A stretch of 7,975 nt of DNA, taken from TMED-70 sp036164085 (lineage in GTDB: Bacteria > Chloroflexota > Dehalococcoidia > Lucifugimonadales > Lucifugimonadaceae). Position 1 is the stretch's first letter. Each line of letters begins with the position of its first letter. A model generated the notes under the pieces. The model was not told the origin of the DNA and ran no database searches. It saw only the letters and a list, made by a program, of their open reading frames with translations. A program made the translations under genes and the position numbers. Shown piece by piece: positions 1-5,833 of this stretch. The stretch is from contig JAYZJV010000018.1 of the NCBI GenBank assembly GCA_036164085.1, positions 1 to 7,975 of the forward strand. The letters run 5' to 3'.

Positions 1-279
1 GTAGCTGAAGCAGGTGTTATAGGGAAGCCAGATCCTATTGCCATGGAAATAGTAAAAGCTTTTGTAACCTTAAATCCTGGATATGACCAAACTAATGATC
101 TCAGAAAAGAGCTTATAAGGTTTTCTAGAGAGAAACTTTCTGCTGGAGTAGCTCCAAGGGAAATAGACTTTTTAGAAACAATGCCAAAAACAAGGTCCGG
201 AAAAATTATGAGAAGATTGTTGAAAGCTAGAGAACTAGGTGAACCTGAAGGGGACATTTCTACTCTAGAAGACGACTAG
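1..279 (+). CDS. acs: Acetyl-CoA synthetase (acetate-CoA ligase), C-terminal fragment
   Basis: The reading frame is open from the first base, so this is the 3' end (92 codons plus TAG) of a gene that begins outside the window; the ATG at 43 is internal. The family makes acetyl-CoA from acetate, ATP and CoA through an acetyl-AMP intermediate, in the cytoplasm. What remains is the mobile C-terminal domain of the ANL adenylate-forming superfamily. It opens with the conserved AEAGVIGKPDP (visible residues 2-12) and carries PKTRSGKIMRRLLKARELG (62-80). K68 of this fragment (nt 202-204) aligns with the family's catalytic lysine for adenylation, which is also the residue silenced by reversible acetylation in Salmonella Acs. 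The ending PEGDISTLE is typical of acetate-specific Acs rather than propionyl- or long-chain ligases. A SelA-like gene follows after 19 nt on the same strand, probably in the same operon. No acetyltransferase or deacetylase gene is visible nearby. Confidence 0.9.
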   Translation, partial: VAEAGVIGKPDPIAMEIVKAFVTLNPGYDQTNDLRKELIRFSREKLSAGVAPREIDFLETMPKTRSGKIMRRLLKARELGEPEGDISTLEDD

Positions 280-287
280 AGATTTGA

Positions 288-293
288 AAGGGA
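288..293 (+). promoter_or_regulatory. Shine-Dalgarno site of the SelA-like gene
   Basis: AAGGGA lies 5 nt before the ATG at 299. It supports that ATG over the in-frame TTG at 284, which would place the purine-rich stretch inside the coding region and add five residues outside the family's usual start. Confidence 0.6.
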
Positions 294-298
294 AGAAT

Positions 299-1456
299 AT
301 GAATTCTGAATGGGGAGCGATATATAAGGATTTAGGCCTAGAGCCAATAATTAATGCAACAGGTAGTGTTACAGCATTAGGAGGATCTATAGTAGCAGAG
401 GAAGTAAGAGAAGCTATGGACATGTCGAATGATGTATATATCCCAATGACGGAACTTGAAAAAAAAGTTGGAGATGAAATTGCAAAAATATTAGATGTCC
501 CTGCTGCATATATTACATCAGGAGCTGGCTCGGCTTTAACTTTAGCAGCAGCAGCATTTATGGCAGGGAAAGATGACGAAAAAATACAACAACTTCCTAA
601 TACTAAAGGAATGCCAAATAAAATTTTAATTCAAAAGCGACAACGATATTGGTATGATCGATGTATGGAATTTTCAGGTGGAACTTTAGTTGAAATTGGT
701 TCTGAAAAAGGGACTTCAAAAGAAGAACTGATTAATGCAATAGATTCTGAAACAGCTTGTGTTCATTATCCTGTATATGAGCAAAATGAAGTTGATGATA
801 GTATTTTGTCTCTTGAAGAAGTCATAGAAATTACTCATTCTAAAAATAAACCTGTATCAGTCGACGCAGCAGGGCAGATCTACCCATTAGAAAACTTTGG
901 AAAATATGTAAAAATGGGAGCTGATTTCCAATGTATAGCTGCTAAATACATGGGAGCACCTCATTCAACAGGTATAGCTATAGGCACCGAAGAAGTAATA
1001 GATTCAATAGCAAGGCATTCTTTTGTTGGATATGAAAGCAGAAGAATAAGAGGAATAGGAAGGCCCCATAAAATAGATAGACAAGAAATAATTGGTGTTT
1101 ACACTGCTGTAAAAAGATGGATGAGCCTAAACCATGAAGAGAGGCTGTCTTTTGAAGAAACTAAAACATTAAATATTATAAATCAGATTAAAAATATTGA
1201 AGGAGTAGATGTAAATATTATAGATAACATTATTGGACATCAACCTTTTGGATTATCTTTGGATATAGATACTAATATATATCAAACTACTAATGAAGAG
1301 TTTGTAGAAATATTAAAAAATTCAAATCCTCCTATATGGACAAGAGTTCCAGCTGGTGAAAAAACTATAGTTATTCATGTATTTGGTATGAACCTCGAAC
1401 AATCTAATATTGTAGGAAGAATTATCAAGGAAAAATTAGGAGAGCTGAGTTCTTGA
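299..1456 (+). CDS. SelA-like (COG1921) PLP-dependent enzyme
   Basis: This encodes a 385-residue fold-type I PLP protein of the family that includes selenocysteine synthase SelA and the D-glucosaminate-6-phosphate ammonia lyase DgaE. Visible landmarks are the N-terminal NATGSVTALGGS (about 19-30), the cofactor-phosphate loop SGAGSA (74-79), D189 in VDAAGQ, which should contact the pyridine nitrogen, and K216 in AAKYMGAPHS, the probable Schiff-base lysine. RPHKIDRQEIIG (255-266) is typical of this subgroup. The length is shorter than bacterial SelA (about 460) and close to DgaE-type enzymes. No selB, selC or selD is visible, so a beta-elimination or ammonia-lyase reaction on a hydroxy-amino acid or amino sugar acid is more likely than selenocysteinyl-tRNA synthesis; the substrate cannot be read from the sequence. 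The ATG at 299 is preferred to the TTG at 284 because of the Shine-Dalgarno site. The gene follows acs by 19 nt and overlaps the next gene by 4 nt. Confidence 0.8.
   Translation: MNSEWGAIYKDLGLEPIINATGSVTALGGSIVAEEVREAMDMSNDVYIPMTELEKKVGDEIAKILDVPAAYITSGAGSALTLAAAAFMAGKDDEKIQQLPNTKGMPNKILIQKRQRYWYDRCMEFSGGTLVEIGSEKGTSKEELINAIDSETACVHYPVYEQNEVDDSILSLEEVIEITHSKNKPVSVDAAGQIYPLENFGKYVKMGADFQCIAAKYMGAPHSTGIAIGTEEVIDSIARHSFVGYESRRIRGIGRPHKIDRQEIIGVYTAVKRWMSLNHEERLSFEETKTLNIINQIKNIEGVDVNIIDNIIGHQPFGLSLDIDTNIYQTTNEEFVEILKNSNPPIWTRVPAGEKTIVIHVFGMNLEQSNIVGRIIKEKLGELSS
1438..1444 (+). promoter_or_regulatory. Shine-Dalgarno site of the DUF1932 dehydrogenase gene
   Basis: AGGAGAG lies inside the end of the SelA-like gene, 8 nt before the TTG at 1453. 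The first ATG, at 1471, has no such site at a useful distance. This site therefore decides in favour of the TTG start. Confidence 0.65.
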
Positions 1457-2310
1457 ATACAATTACACTTATGAGTCCCGGTGAAATGGGTTCTCCTATA
1501 GCTGAACAAATAATAAATTCAGGCATTAGAGTAATATCTCCTTTAAAAAATCGCTCGAAACAAACTTGTGAAAGAGCAAAAAAATTTCGAATAGAAGATT
1601 CTATTACGTTGAAAGAATCTATTGATCAGTCTGATCTAATTATATCTATTCTTGTACCTGATGCAGCTCAAGAGCTTGCAAAAGATATTTATAAATATTC
1701 AAATGAATTAGACAAAGAAATATTTTTTGCAGATTTAAATGCAATATCTCCAGAAACTGTACTTAATATGAATAATACTTTTTCAAACTCTAAAGTGAAA
1801 TTTATTGACGGAGGAATTATTGGTACCCCTCCTAAAGGTAAAAATTTGCCGAGAATTTATGTTTCGGGAAAAAATTCTAATTATTTCAAAAAACTTGATG
1901 GATTAGGAATGAAAGTTATAGATATGGCTGGAGAGATCGGAGCAGCTTCAGCAATGAAAATGGCATATGCCTCAATAACTAAGGGTTATTCCTCTTTACT
2001 AATTGCTGCTGTCACGTTGTCTATAAGAACTAATAACTTTGACACTCTAATGAAGGAGTTAGAATTTTCTCAACCTAGTGTTTTTAATGACTTGAAAAAT
2101 CTAAGATCTATTCCAAGTAAAGCTCATAGATGGATCGGCGAAATGGAGGAAATTTCTAAAACCTATATGGAAAATAAGATTACGGGTGATTTTCACTCAG
2201 GATCTCGTTCTATTTATAAAAATGTTTCAGAATCTAAATTAGGAAAAAAAAGATTGTCTCCAGACGAAATAAATTTAGAAGGTAAAGATTTCTTCGAATC
2301 TATTCAATAG
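1453..2310 (+). CDS. DUF1932-type NAD(P)-dependent dehydrogenase (6-phosphogluconate dehydrogenase-like)
   Basis: This is a 285-residue member of the beta-hydroxyacid dehydrogenase superfamily. The N-terminal Rossmann domain begins with strand TITLM followed by the dinucleotide loop SPGEMG (8-13), the form common in DUF1932 proteins. GGIIGTPPKG (120-129) corresponds to the family's substrate-binding loop. The all-helical C-terminal half carries RIYVSG (134-139) and GAASAMKMAYASITKG (163-178). K169 sits where the superfamily has its catalytic lysine. SQP (206-208) and GEMEEISKTY (229-238) are further DUF1932 signatures. The expected reaction is NAD(P)-linked oxidation or reduction of a small hydroxy acid; the substrate is unknown. 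The start is a TTG overlapping the upstream TGA (TTGA), supported by an AGGAGAG site; starting at the ATG at 1471 would cut off the first beta strand. The TAG stop directly abuts the stop of the convergent mrp gene. Confidence 0.8.
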   Translation: MNTITLMSPGEMGSPIAEQIINSGIRVISPLKNRSKQTCERAKKFRIEDSITLKESIDQSDLIISILVPDAAQELAKDIYKYSNELDKEIFFADLNAISPETVLNMNNTFSNSKVKFIDGGIIGTPPKGKNLPRIYVSGKNSNYFKKLDGLGMKVIDMAGEIGAASAMKMAYASITKGYSSLLIAAVTLSIRTNNFDTLMKELEFSQPSVFNDLKNLRSIPSKAHRWIGEMEEISKTYMENKITGDFHSGSRSIYKNVSESKLGKKRLSPDEINLEGKDFFESIQ

Positions 2311-2319
2311 CTATTGAAT
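2302..2319. repeat. Perfect 18-nt palindrome at the convergent stop codons
   Basis: ATTCAATAG followed by CTATTGAAT is a perfect 9+9 inverted repeat. Its centre is exactly the junction between the TAG of the dehydrogenase gene (2308-2310) and the TAG of mrp (2311-2313, - strand). As RNA it could fold into a 7-bp, mostly A-U stem with an AGCU loop from either strand, so it might act as a small two-way transcription terminator. No strong U tract follows on either side, so the terminator role is only a suggestion. The symmetry arises because both proteins end in Ile-Gln-stop with identical codons. Confidence 0.5.
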
Positions 2320-3126
2320 TTGGGAAGTGATTTTGTCTAAATTTTCCATTAATGTAGAAAATTCTTTTTCACATTGAGGATTATTAAATATTGGAGGCTC
2401 ATGGTTATCTGAATATTCAGATAAAAGAGAAATTTCAGATAAAACAGGAAGACCCAACTCCTCTGCCATCATACTAGCTCCACCTGAGCCAAAAATTCCA
2501 CCAGTCATATTTTCAACTACTCCGAAAACTTTTAGATTTAATTTTTTTATCATGTTTATTGATCTTTTTGCATCGAGTGCAGCAAGTTCTTGAGGAGTTG
2601 AAACAACAATAAATCCATCTAGGTTAAGTGTTTGCATAACCGTAAGTGGGGCATCAGAAGTACCAGGGGGTAAGTCACAAATCAAATAATCAATTTCACC
2701 CCAATTAGTTTTTGAGATAAACTGATTGATAGCATTATGGATCATTGGTCCACGCCATACAATCGCTTCATCTTCATTTTCTTGAAAGAAGCCCATAGAC
2801 ATAACTGAAACTCCATATTTTTCTGGGGGAATCATTTTCCCCTCCTCATCTGCTTCAGGCCTATTTGATAGTCTCAACACTCTGGTTACATTTGGGCAAT
2901 CTATGTCGCAATCTAAAATAGCTACTTTTTTACCTTTTTTTGCAAGAGTAAGAGCGAGGTTAGTTGTAACTGTAGTTTTACCAACTCCACCTTTTCCAGA
3001 ATATACACCAATTCTGTATTTGATTGAATTAAGAGATCTACTAATTTCTTGTTTTTGTTTAAATTGTTCTCTAACCTGGGCAAGTCTAGCTTCTTCAGCA
3101 GGAGTCAATTTTCTAGGTTCAGCCAT
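2311..3126 (-). CDS. mrp: Mrp/NBP35-family P-loop ATPase (Fe-S cluster carrier type)
   Basis: This 271-residue cytoplasmic protein belongs to the Mrp/ApbC/NBP35 branch of the MinD-like (deviant Walker A) ATPases, which carry and deliver Fe-S clusters. After a charged helical N-terminus (about 1-35) comes SGKGGVGKTT (43-52) with both the signature lysine K45 and the P-loop lysine K50. These are followed by LDCDIDCPN (71-79, switch region), WRGPM (124-128), the Walker B region DLPPGTSD (151-158) and VENM (204-207). The N-terminal DUF59 domain of many bacterial Mrp proteins is absent and is encoded by the adjacent upstream gene instead. The CXXC pair that normally follows ENM and binds the bridging cluster is also absent: ENM runs straight into TGGIFGSGG. 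The only cysteines are C73, C77, C150 and C252. The ATG shares one base with the upstream stop (TAATG), so translation is probably coupled. An AGGA at 3135-3138 precedes it by 8 nt. Confidence 0.88.
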   Translation of the reverse strand: MAEPRKLTPAEEARLAQVREQFKQKQEISRSLNSIKYRIGVYSGKGGVGKTTVTTNLALTLAKKGKKVAILDCDIDCPNVTRVLRLSNRPEADEEGKMIPPEKYGVSVMSMGFFQENEDEAIVWRGPMIHNAINQFISKTNWGEIDYLICDLPPGTSDAPLTVMQTLNLDGFIVVSTPQELAALDAKRSINMIKKLNLKVFGVVENMTGGIFGSGGASMMAEELGLPVLSEISLLSEYSDNHEPPIFNNPQCEKEFSTLMENLDKITSQIQ

Positions 3127-3434
3127 TAGTCTATTCCTAATAGCCTTTTTCCATCTTCAGTTATAAGTTCTGGATTCCATGGCGGTTCAAATACTAAATC
3201 AACCACTACATCCTCAACATCTTCTATTTCTGCTATTCGCCATTCTGCTTGCTGAGCTATATATGGTCCCATACCACAACCTTGAGCAGTTAAAGTCATT
3301 TCTACATGAACTTCATTATCTTCAACTTCAACGTTATAGATCAAACCTAAGTCAACAACATTGACAGGTATTTCTGGGTCATATACTTCTTTTAGTGCTT
3401 CAATTACTGATTCTTTATTTAATTCTTCTGACAT
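3126..3434 (-). CDS. DUF59/MIP18-family Fe-S assembly factor (SufT-like)
   Basis: This encodes a 102-residue single-domain protein of the DUF59 (MIP18/SufT/PaaD) family, which helps assemble or target Fe-S clusters in the cytoplasm. The family core DPEIPVNVVDLGLIYNVEV occupies residues 19-37, and the conserved cysteine is C53 in TLTAQGCGMGP (47-57). The ending FEPPWNPELITEDGKRLLG resembles SufT proteins, which have a WxPE/D segment near the C-terminus. The length matches stand-alone family members. It is the first gene of a two-gene unit with mrp, with which it shares one base; in many bacteria the two domains form one polypeptide. No Shine-Dalgarno motif is visible before the ATG, and a candidate promoter lies upstream. 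SufT is the most likely subtype. A general partner of the downstream ATPase is equally compatible, so no symbol is assigned. Confidence 0.88.
   Translation of the reverse strand: MSEELNKESVIEALKEVYDPEIPVNVVDLGLIYNVEVEDNEVHVEMTLTAQGCGMGPYIAQQAEWRIAEIEDVEDVVVDLVFEPPWNPELITEDGKRLLGID
3135..3138 (-). promoter_or_regulatory. Probable Shine-Dalgarno site of mrp
   Basis: On the - strand, AGGA lies 8 nt before the mrp ATG, inside the last codons of the DUF59 gene. Together with the TAATG junction it fits re-initiation by ribosomes finishing the upstream gene. Confidence 0.45.
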
Positions 3435-3469
3435 GATAACAATTTGTAATTTTTATTAATTATTAGTTA

Positions 3470-3498
3470 ATTATATATTAATTTATATATATTAAGAA
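3470..3498 (-). promoter_or_regulatory. Candidate sigma-70-type promoter for the DUF59-mrp pair
   Basis: Reading the - strand, a perfect TATAAT (3470-3475) lies 17 nt downstream of TTCTTA (3493-3498), which matches the -35 consensus at only three of six bases. A start about 7 nt after the -10 would give a leader of roughly 28 nt before the ATG at 3434. In such AT-rich sequence a TATAAT can easily arise by chance, so this is tentative. The rest of the 3435-3529 spacer is A/T-rich and holds no gene or convincing terminator for the gene ending at 3530. Confidence 0.3.
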
Positions 3499-3529
3499 TC
3501 ATCTTTTTTGACGTTATTTTTTTTAGTAA

Positions 3530-3823
3530 TTAATTTGCAGTTATATTTATGATTTCTCTATGTGCTAAATGACTCCTCACCATATCAACATTCTTTTTCC
3601 ACCATTCAGTACCATAAAAAGTTGCTTCTTTTCTTTCAACTTCTGAGATGTCATTACCATATGATCTAATCCAAATAAATTGAGATTTTTCTTCATTTAC
3701 CCAAGTAGACTCTACTTTAATTCCAGATTCATTTAGCAAAGGAATTAATTTTTCATTGAATAGTTTTAGCCAATCATCCATCATCCCTTTATTTACAGTA
3801 TATATTCTCAAGTGCGCGTACAT
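3530..3823 (-). CDS. NIPSNAP-family-like small protein
   Basis: This encodes a 97-residue protein with the layout of a single NIPSNAP-type ferredoxin-like (dimeric alpha-beta barrel) domain. A first strand AHLRIYTVNKG (3-13) is followed by an amphipathic helix with WLKLFNEKLIPLLNESG (18-34). Then come a strand around ESTWV (38-42), the strand FIWIRSY (49-55) and the ERKEATFYGTEWWKK segment (62-76), which matches the family's R-E-x-x-x-x-FY-x-x-x-W pattern. No signal peptide or membrane segment is visible. Biochemical roles in the family are poorly known; the fold is shared with small monooxygenases such as YgiN, but no catalytic residues can be pointed to here. The gene lies 24 nt downstream of uvrB on the same strand, with a good AAAGGA site before its ATG, so it is probably the last gene of the methyltransferase-uvrB operon. 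Family assignment is fairly secure and function is unknown. Confidence 0.75.
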   Translation of the reverse strand: MYAHLRIYTVNKGMMDDWLKLFNEKLIPLLNESGIKVESTWVNEEKSQFIWIRSYGNDISEVERKEATFYGTEWWKKNVDMVRSHLAHREIINITAN

Positions 3824-3828
3824 AATTT

Positions 3829-3834
3829 TCCTTT
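3829..3834 (-). promoter_or_regulatory. Shine-Dalgarno site of the NIPSNAP-like gene
   Basis: AAAGGA on the - strand, 5 nt before the ATG at 3823, lies in the 24-nt gap after uvrB. It confirms the start and shows that the gene has its own ribosome binding site within the operon. Confidence 0.65.
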
Positions 3835-3847
3835 GTGATGTTATTTT

Positions 3848-5833
3848 TTATTTCAGCAAGCTTTTTCTTAATTCTGTAATTTGATCTCTTAGTAAAGCAG
3901 CTTTTTCAAATTCTAAAATCTTTGCAGAATTTTTCATCTCTTTTTCTAGGTCTTTTATTAGTTTGTTTATATTTTTATCAGAAATATTTTCAATTTTTAT
4001 ATCAGGACTAGTTTTTTCTAAATTATTTTCTTTTATTTTTTCAGTAATATCTCTAACTTCTTTGACGATGGTTTGTGGAATAATATTATTTTTCAAATTA
4101 TATTGCTCTTGGATTTTTCTTCTTCTATCTGTTTCATCAATTGCAAATTGCATAGACTTGGTAATTTTATCTGCATACATTATAACTCTTCCTTCTTCGT
4201 GCCTTGCAGCTCTACCAATTGTTTGTATAAGAGATGTAGAGGATCTTAAGTATCCTTCCTTATCTGCATCTAATATAGCTACTAATGAGACTTCAGGTAA
4301 ATCTAAACCTTCTCTTAACAAATTGATCCCTACGACAACATCGTAAGTTCCTAATCTTAAATCTCTTAAGATTTCAATTCTTTCAAGAGTGTCTATTTCT
4401 GAGTGAAGATAATGAACCTTTATTCCCAGTTCCCTTAAATATTCAGACAATTCTTCTGACATTTTTTTTGTCAATGTGGTTACTAAAGTTCTTTGGTTTT
4501 TATCAATGTTTTTTTGTATTTCTTCAATTAGGTTGTCTATTTGATCCTTAGTAGATTCAATTATTATTTTGGGGTCTAATAACCCTGTAGGTCTTATAAT
4601 TTGTTCAACATAATCTTCTTGTTTTTCTTCTTCATACCCTCCTGGTGTTGCTGAAACAAAAATTGTTTGAGGTATTCGATCTTCAAATTCTTGAAATGAT
4701 AATGGTCTATTATCTTTAGCAGATGGAAGACGGAACCCATGTTCTACTAAAGTTTCTTTTCTTGATTGATCCCCTTTATACATTCCGTTTATTTGAGGAA
4801 CAGTTATATGTGATTCATCTATAAATATTAAATAATCGTTGTTAAAATAATCTAGTAGTGTCCAAGGAGGACTTCCCGGATTCCTTCTTCCCAAGTGCAT
4901 AGAATAATTTTCTACTCCAGGACATGATCCAGTTTCTCGTAACATTTCCAAATCGTAATTGGTTCTTTCTTTGATTCTTTGTGCTTCTAATAATTTATTG
5001 CTTTTTTCAAAAAAGTCTAATCTAACTTCTAACTCGTCCTCTATATCACTTAAAGCTTCTACAAGGCTATCCTCAGGTGTCACAAAATGTTTACTAGGGT
5101 ATATAGCGATTTCATCTATATTTCTTATCTTATTTTTTGTCAAAATATCAATCTCAGAAATTTTATCTACAATGTTCCCAAAAAAATCTATTTTTATTGA
5201 AAATTCCTCATATGAAGGAATGATTTCAATAGTGTCGCCTTTTATTGAAAAAGAACCTCTGTTACTTTGATAATCATCTCTATTGAAATACATAGAAATT
5301 AATTTCCTTGATAAATCAGATGAGTTAATTTGATCTCCTACTTTAATAACTTGAGAAATCGATTGATATTCTTCTGGAGAACCCAAACCATAAATACAAG
5401 AAACTGAAGCAACAATAATGGTGTCTTTTCTAGTTAATATAGATCTAGTAGAAGCATGCCTTAAACGATCTATTTCATCGTTAATATCTGATTCTTTTTC
5501 TATATATGTATCTGTTCGTGGAACATATGCTTCAGGTTGATAATAATCATAATATGAAACAAAATATTGGACAGAGTTATTAGGAAAAAATTCTTGCAAC
5601 TCACTTGCCAGCTGCGCAGCTAAAGTTTTATTATGAGCAATAACTAATGTTGGTCTTTGTAATTCTTCTATTATTCCAGCCATGGTAAAAGTTTTACCAG
5701 AGCCAGTTACACCCAAAAGTGTTTGGAATCTTAGTCCATCATTTATTCCTTCTACTAATTTTTTTATAGCATTAGGTTGGTCTCCTCTATGTGCGAAAGG
5801 AGATTGAATATTAAACTTTATATTATTATCCAT
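3848..5833 (-). CDS. uvrB: Excinuclease ABC subunit B (UvrB)
   Basis: This is a complete 661-residue UvrB, the normal family length. UvrB receives damaged DNA from UvrA, verifies the lesion with its helicase-like motor, and recruits UvrC for incision in nucleotide excision repair. Domains and motifs in order: QP near residue 20 (Q-motif-like), Walker A GVTGSGKT (41-48, K47), the tyrosine-rich beta-hairpin YFVSYYDYYQPEAYVPRTD (90-108) that inserts between the DNA strands, the UvrA-interacting domain 2 (about 150-250), GSCPGVENYS (302-311), the DESH helicase box (339-342), SATPG (394-398), GINLLREGLDLPEVSL (502-517), the arginine-finger motif QTIGRAAR (537-544), and a C-terminal UVR coiled-coil motif (about 625-659) for UvrC binding. 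All catalytic motifs look intact. The ATG lies within the last codons of the methyltransferase gene (8-nt overlap) and lacks a visible Shine-Dalgarno site, so translation probably depends on the upstream gene. No LexA-type box is recognisable upstream of the operon. Confidence 0.98.
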   Translation of the reverse strand: MDNNIKFNIQSPFAHRGDQPNAIKKLVEGINDGLRFQTLLGVTGSGKTFTMAGIIEELQRPTLVIAHNKTLAAQLASELQEFFPNNSVQYFVSYYDYYQPEAYVPRTDTYIEKESDINDEIDRLRHASTRSILTRKDTIIVASVSCIYGLGSPEEYQSISQVIKVGDQINSSDLSRKLISMYFNRDDYQSNRGSFSIKGDTIEIIPSYEEFSIKIDFFGNIVDKISEIDILTKNKIRNIDEIAIYPSKHFVTPEDSLVEALSDIEDELEVRLDFFEKSNKLLEAQRIKERTNYDLEMLRETGSCPGVENYSMHLGRRNPGSPPWTLLDYFNNDYLIFIDESHITVPQINGMYKGDQSRKETLVEHGFRLPSAKDNRPLSFQEFEDRIPQTIFVSATPGGYEEEKQEDYVEQIIRPTGLLDPKIIIESTKDQIDNLIEEIQKNIDKNQRTLVTTLTKKMSEELSEYLRELGIKVHYLHSEIDTLERIEILRDLRLGTYDVVVGINLLREGLDLPEVSLVAILDADKEGYLRSSTSLIQTIGRAARHEEGRVIMYADKITKSMQFAIDETDRRRKIQEQYNLKNNIIPQTIVKEVRDITEKIKENNLEKTSPDIKIENISDKNINKLIKDLEKEMKNSAKILEFEKAALLRDQITELRKSLLK

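Noticed and set aside
284..298. TTG at 284 as the start of the SelA-like gene
   Set aside because: It would put the AAGGGA ribosome binding site inside the gene and add a short lysine-rich extension not typical of the family. The ATG at 299 fits better.
299..1456. Assignment of the PLP enzyme as true selenocysteine synthase (selA)
   Set aside because: The protein is well short of bacterial SelA and no other selenocysteine gene is nearby. Its closest motif pattern is the broader COG1921 group.
2903..3364. Open frames on the + strand opposite mrp and the DUF59 gene (2903-3166 and 3179-3364)
   Set aside because: They lie fully antisense to two strongly conserved genes, their products resemble no family, and they have no ribosome binding sites. 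They are by-products of the real reading frames.
3472..3495. Ten-base direct repeat TATATATTAA at 3472-3481 and 3486-3495 as a possible operator
   Set aside because: It consists only of A and T in a spacer that is nearly all A/T, where such repeats are expected by chance. Symmetry and conservation evidence are lacking.
3494..3509. Short hairpin AAGA-ATCA-TCTT followed by a T run, as a terminator
   Set aside because: The stem is only 4 bp, and the T run is on the + strand, where no gene ends nearby. It cannot terminate the - strand gene ending at 3530.
3508..3513. TTGACG as a -35 promoter element on the + strand
   Set aside because: No gene on the + strand follows until 6679, and no good -10 element lies at the right distance, so it is probably chance.
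3963..5270. Open frames on the + strand opposite uvrB (3963-4346 and 4959-5270), rich in hydrophobic residues
   Set aside because: Both are antisense to intact uvrB. Their membrane-like composition comes from reading lysine- and asparagine-rich codons on the opposite strand, not from a real membrane protein.
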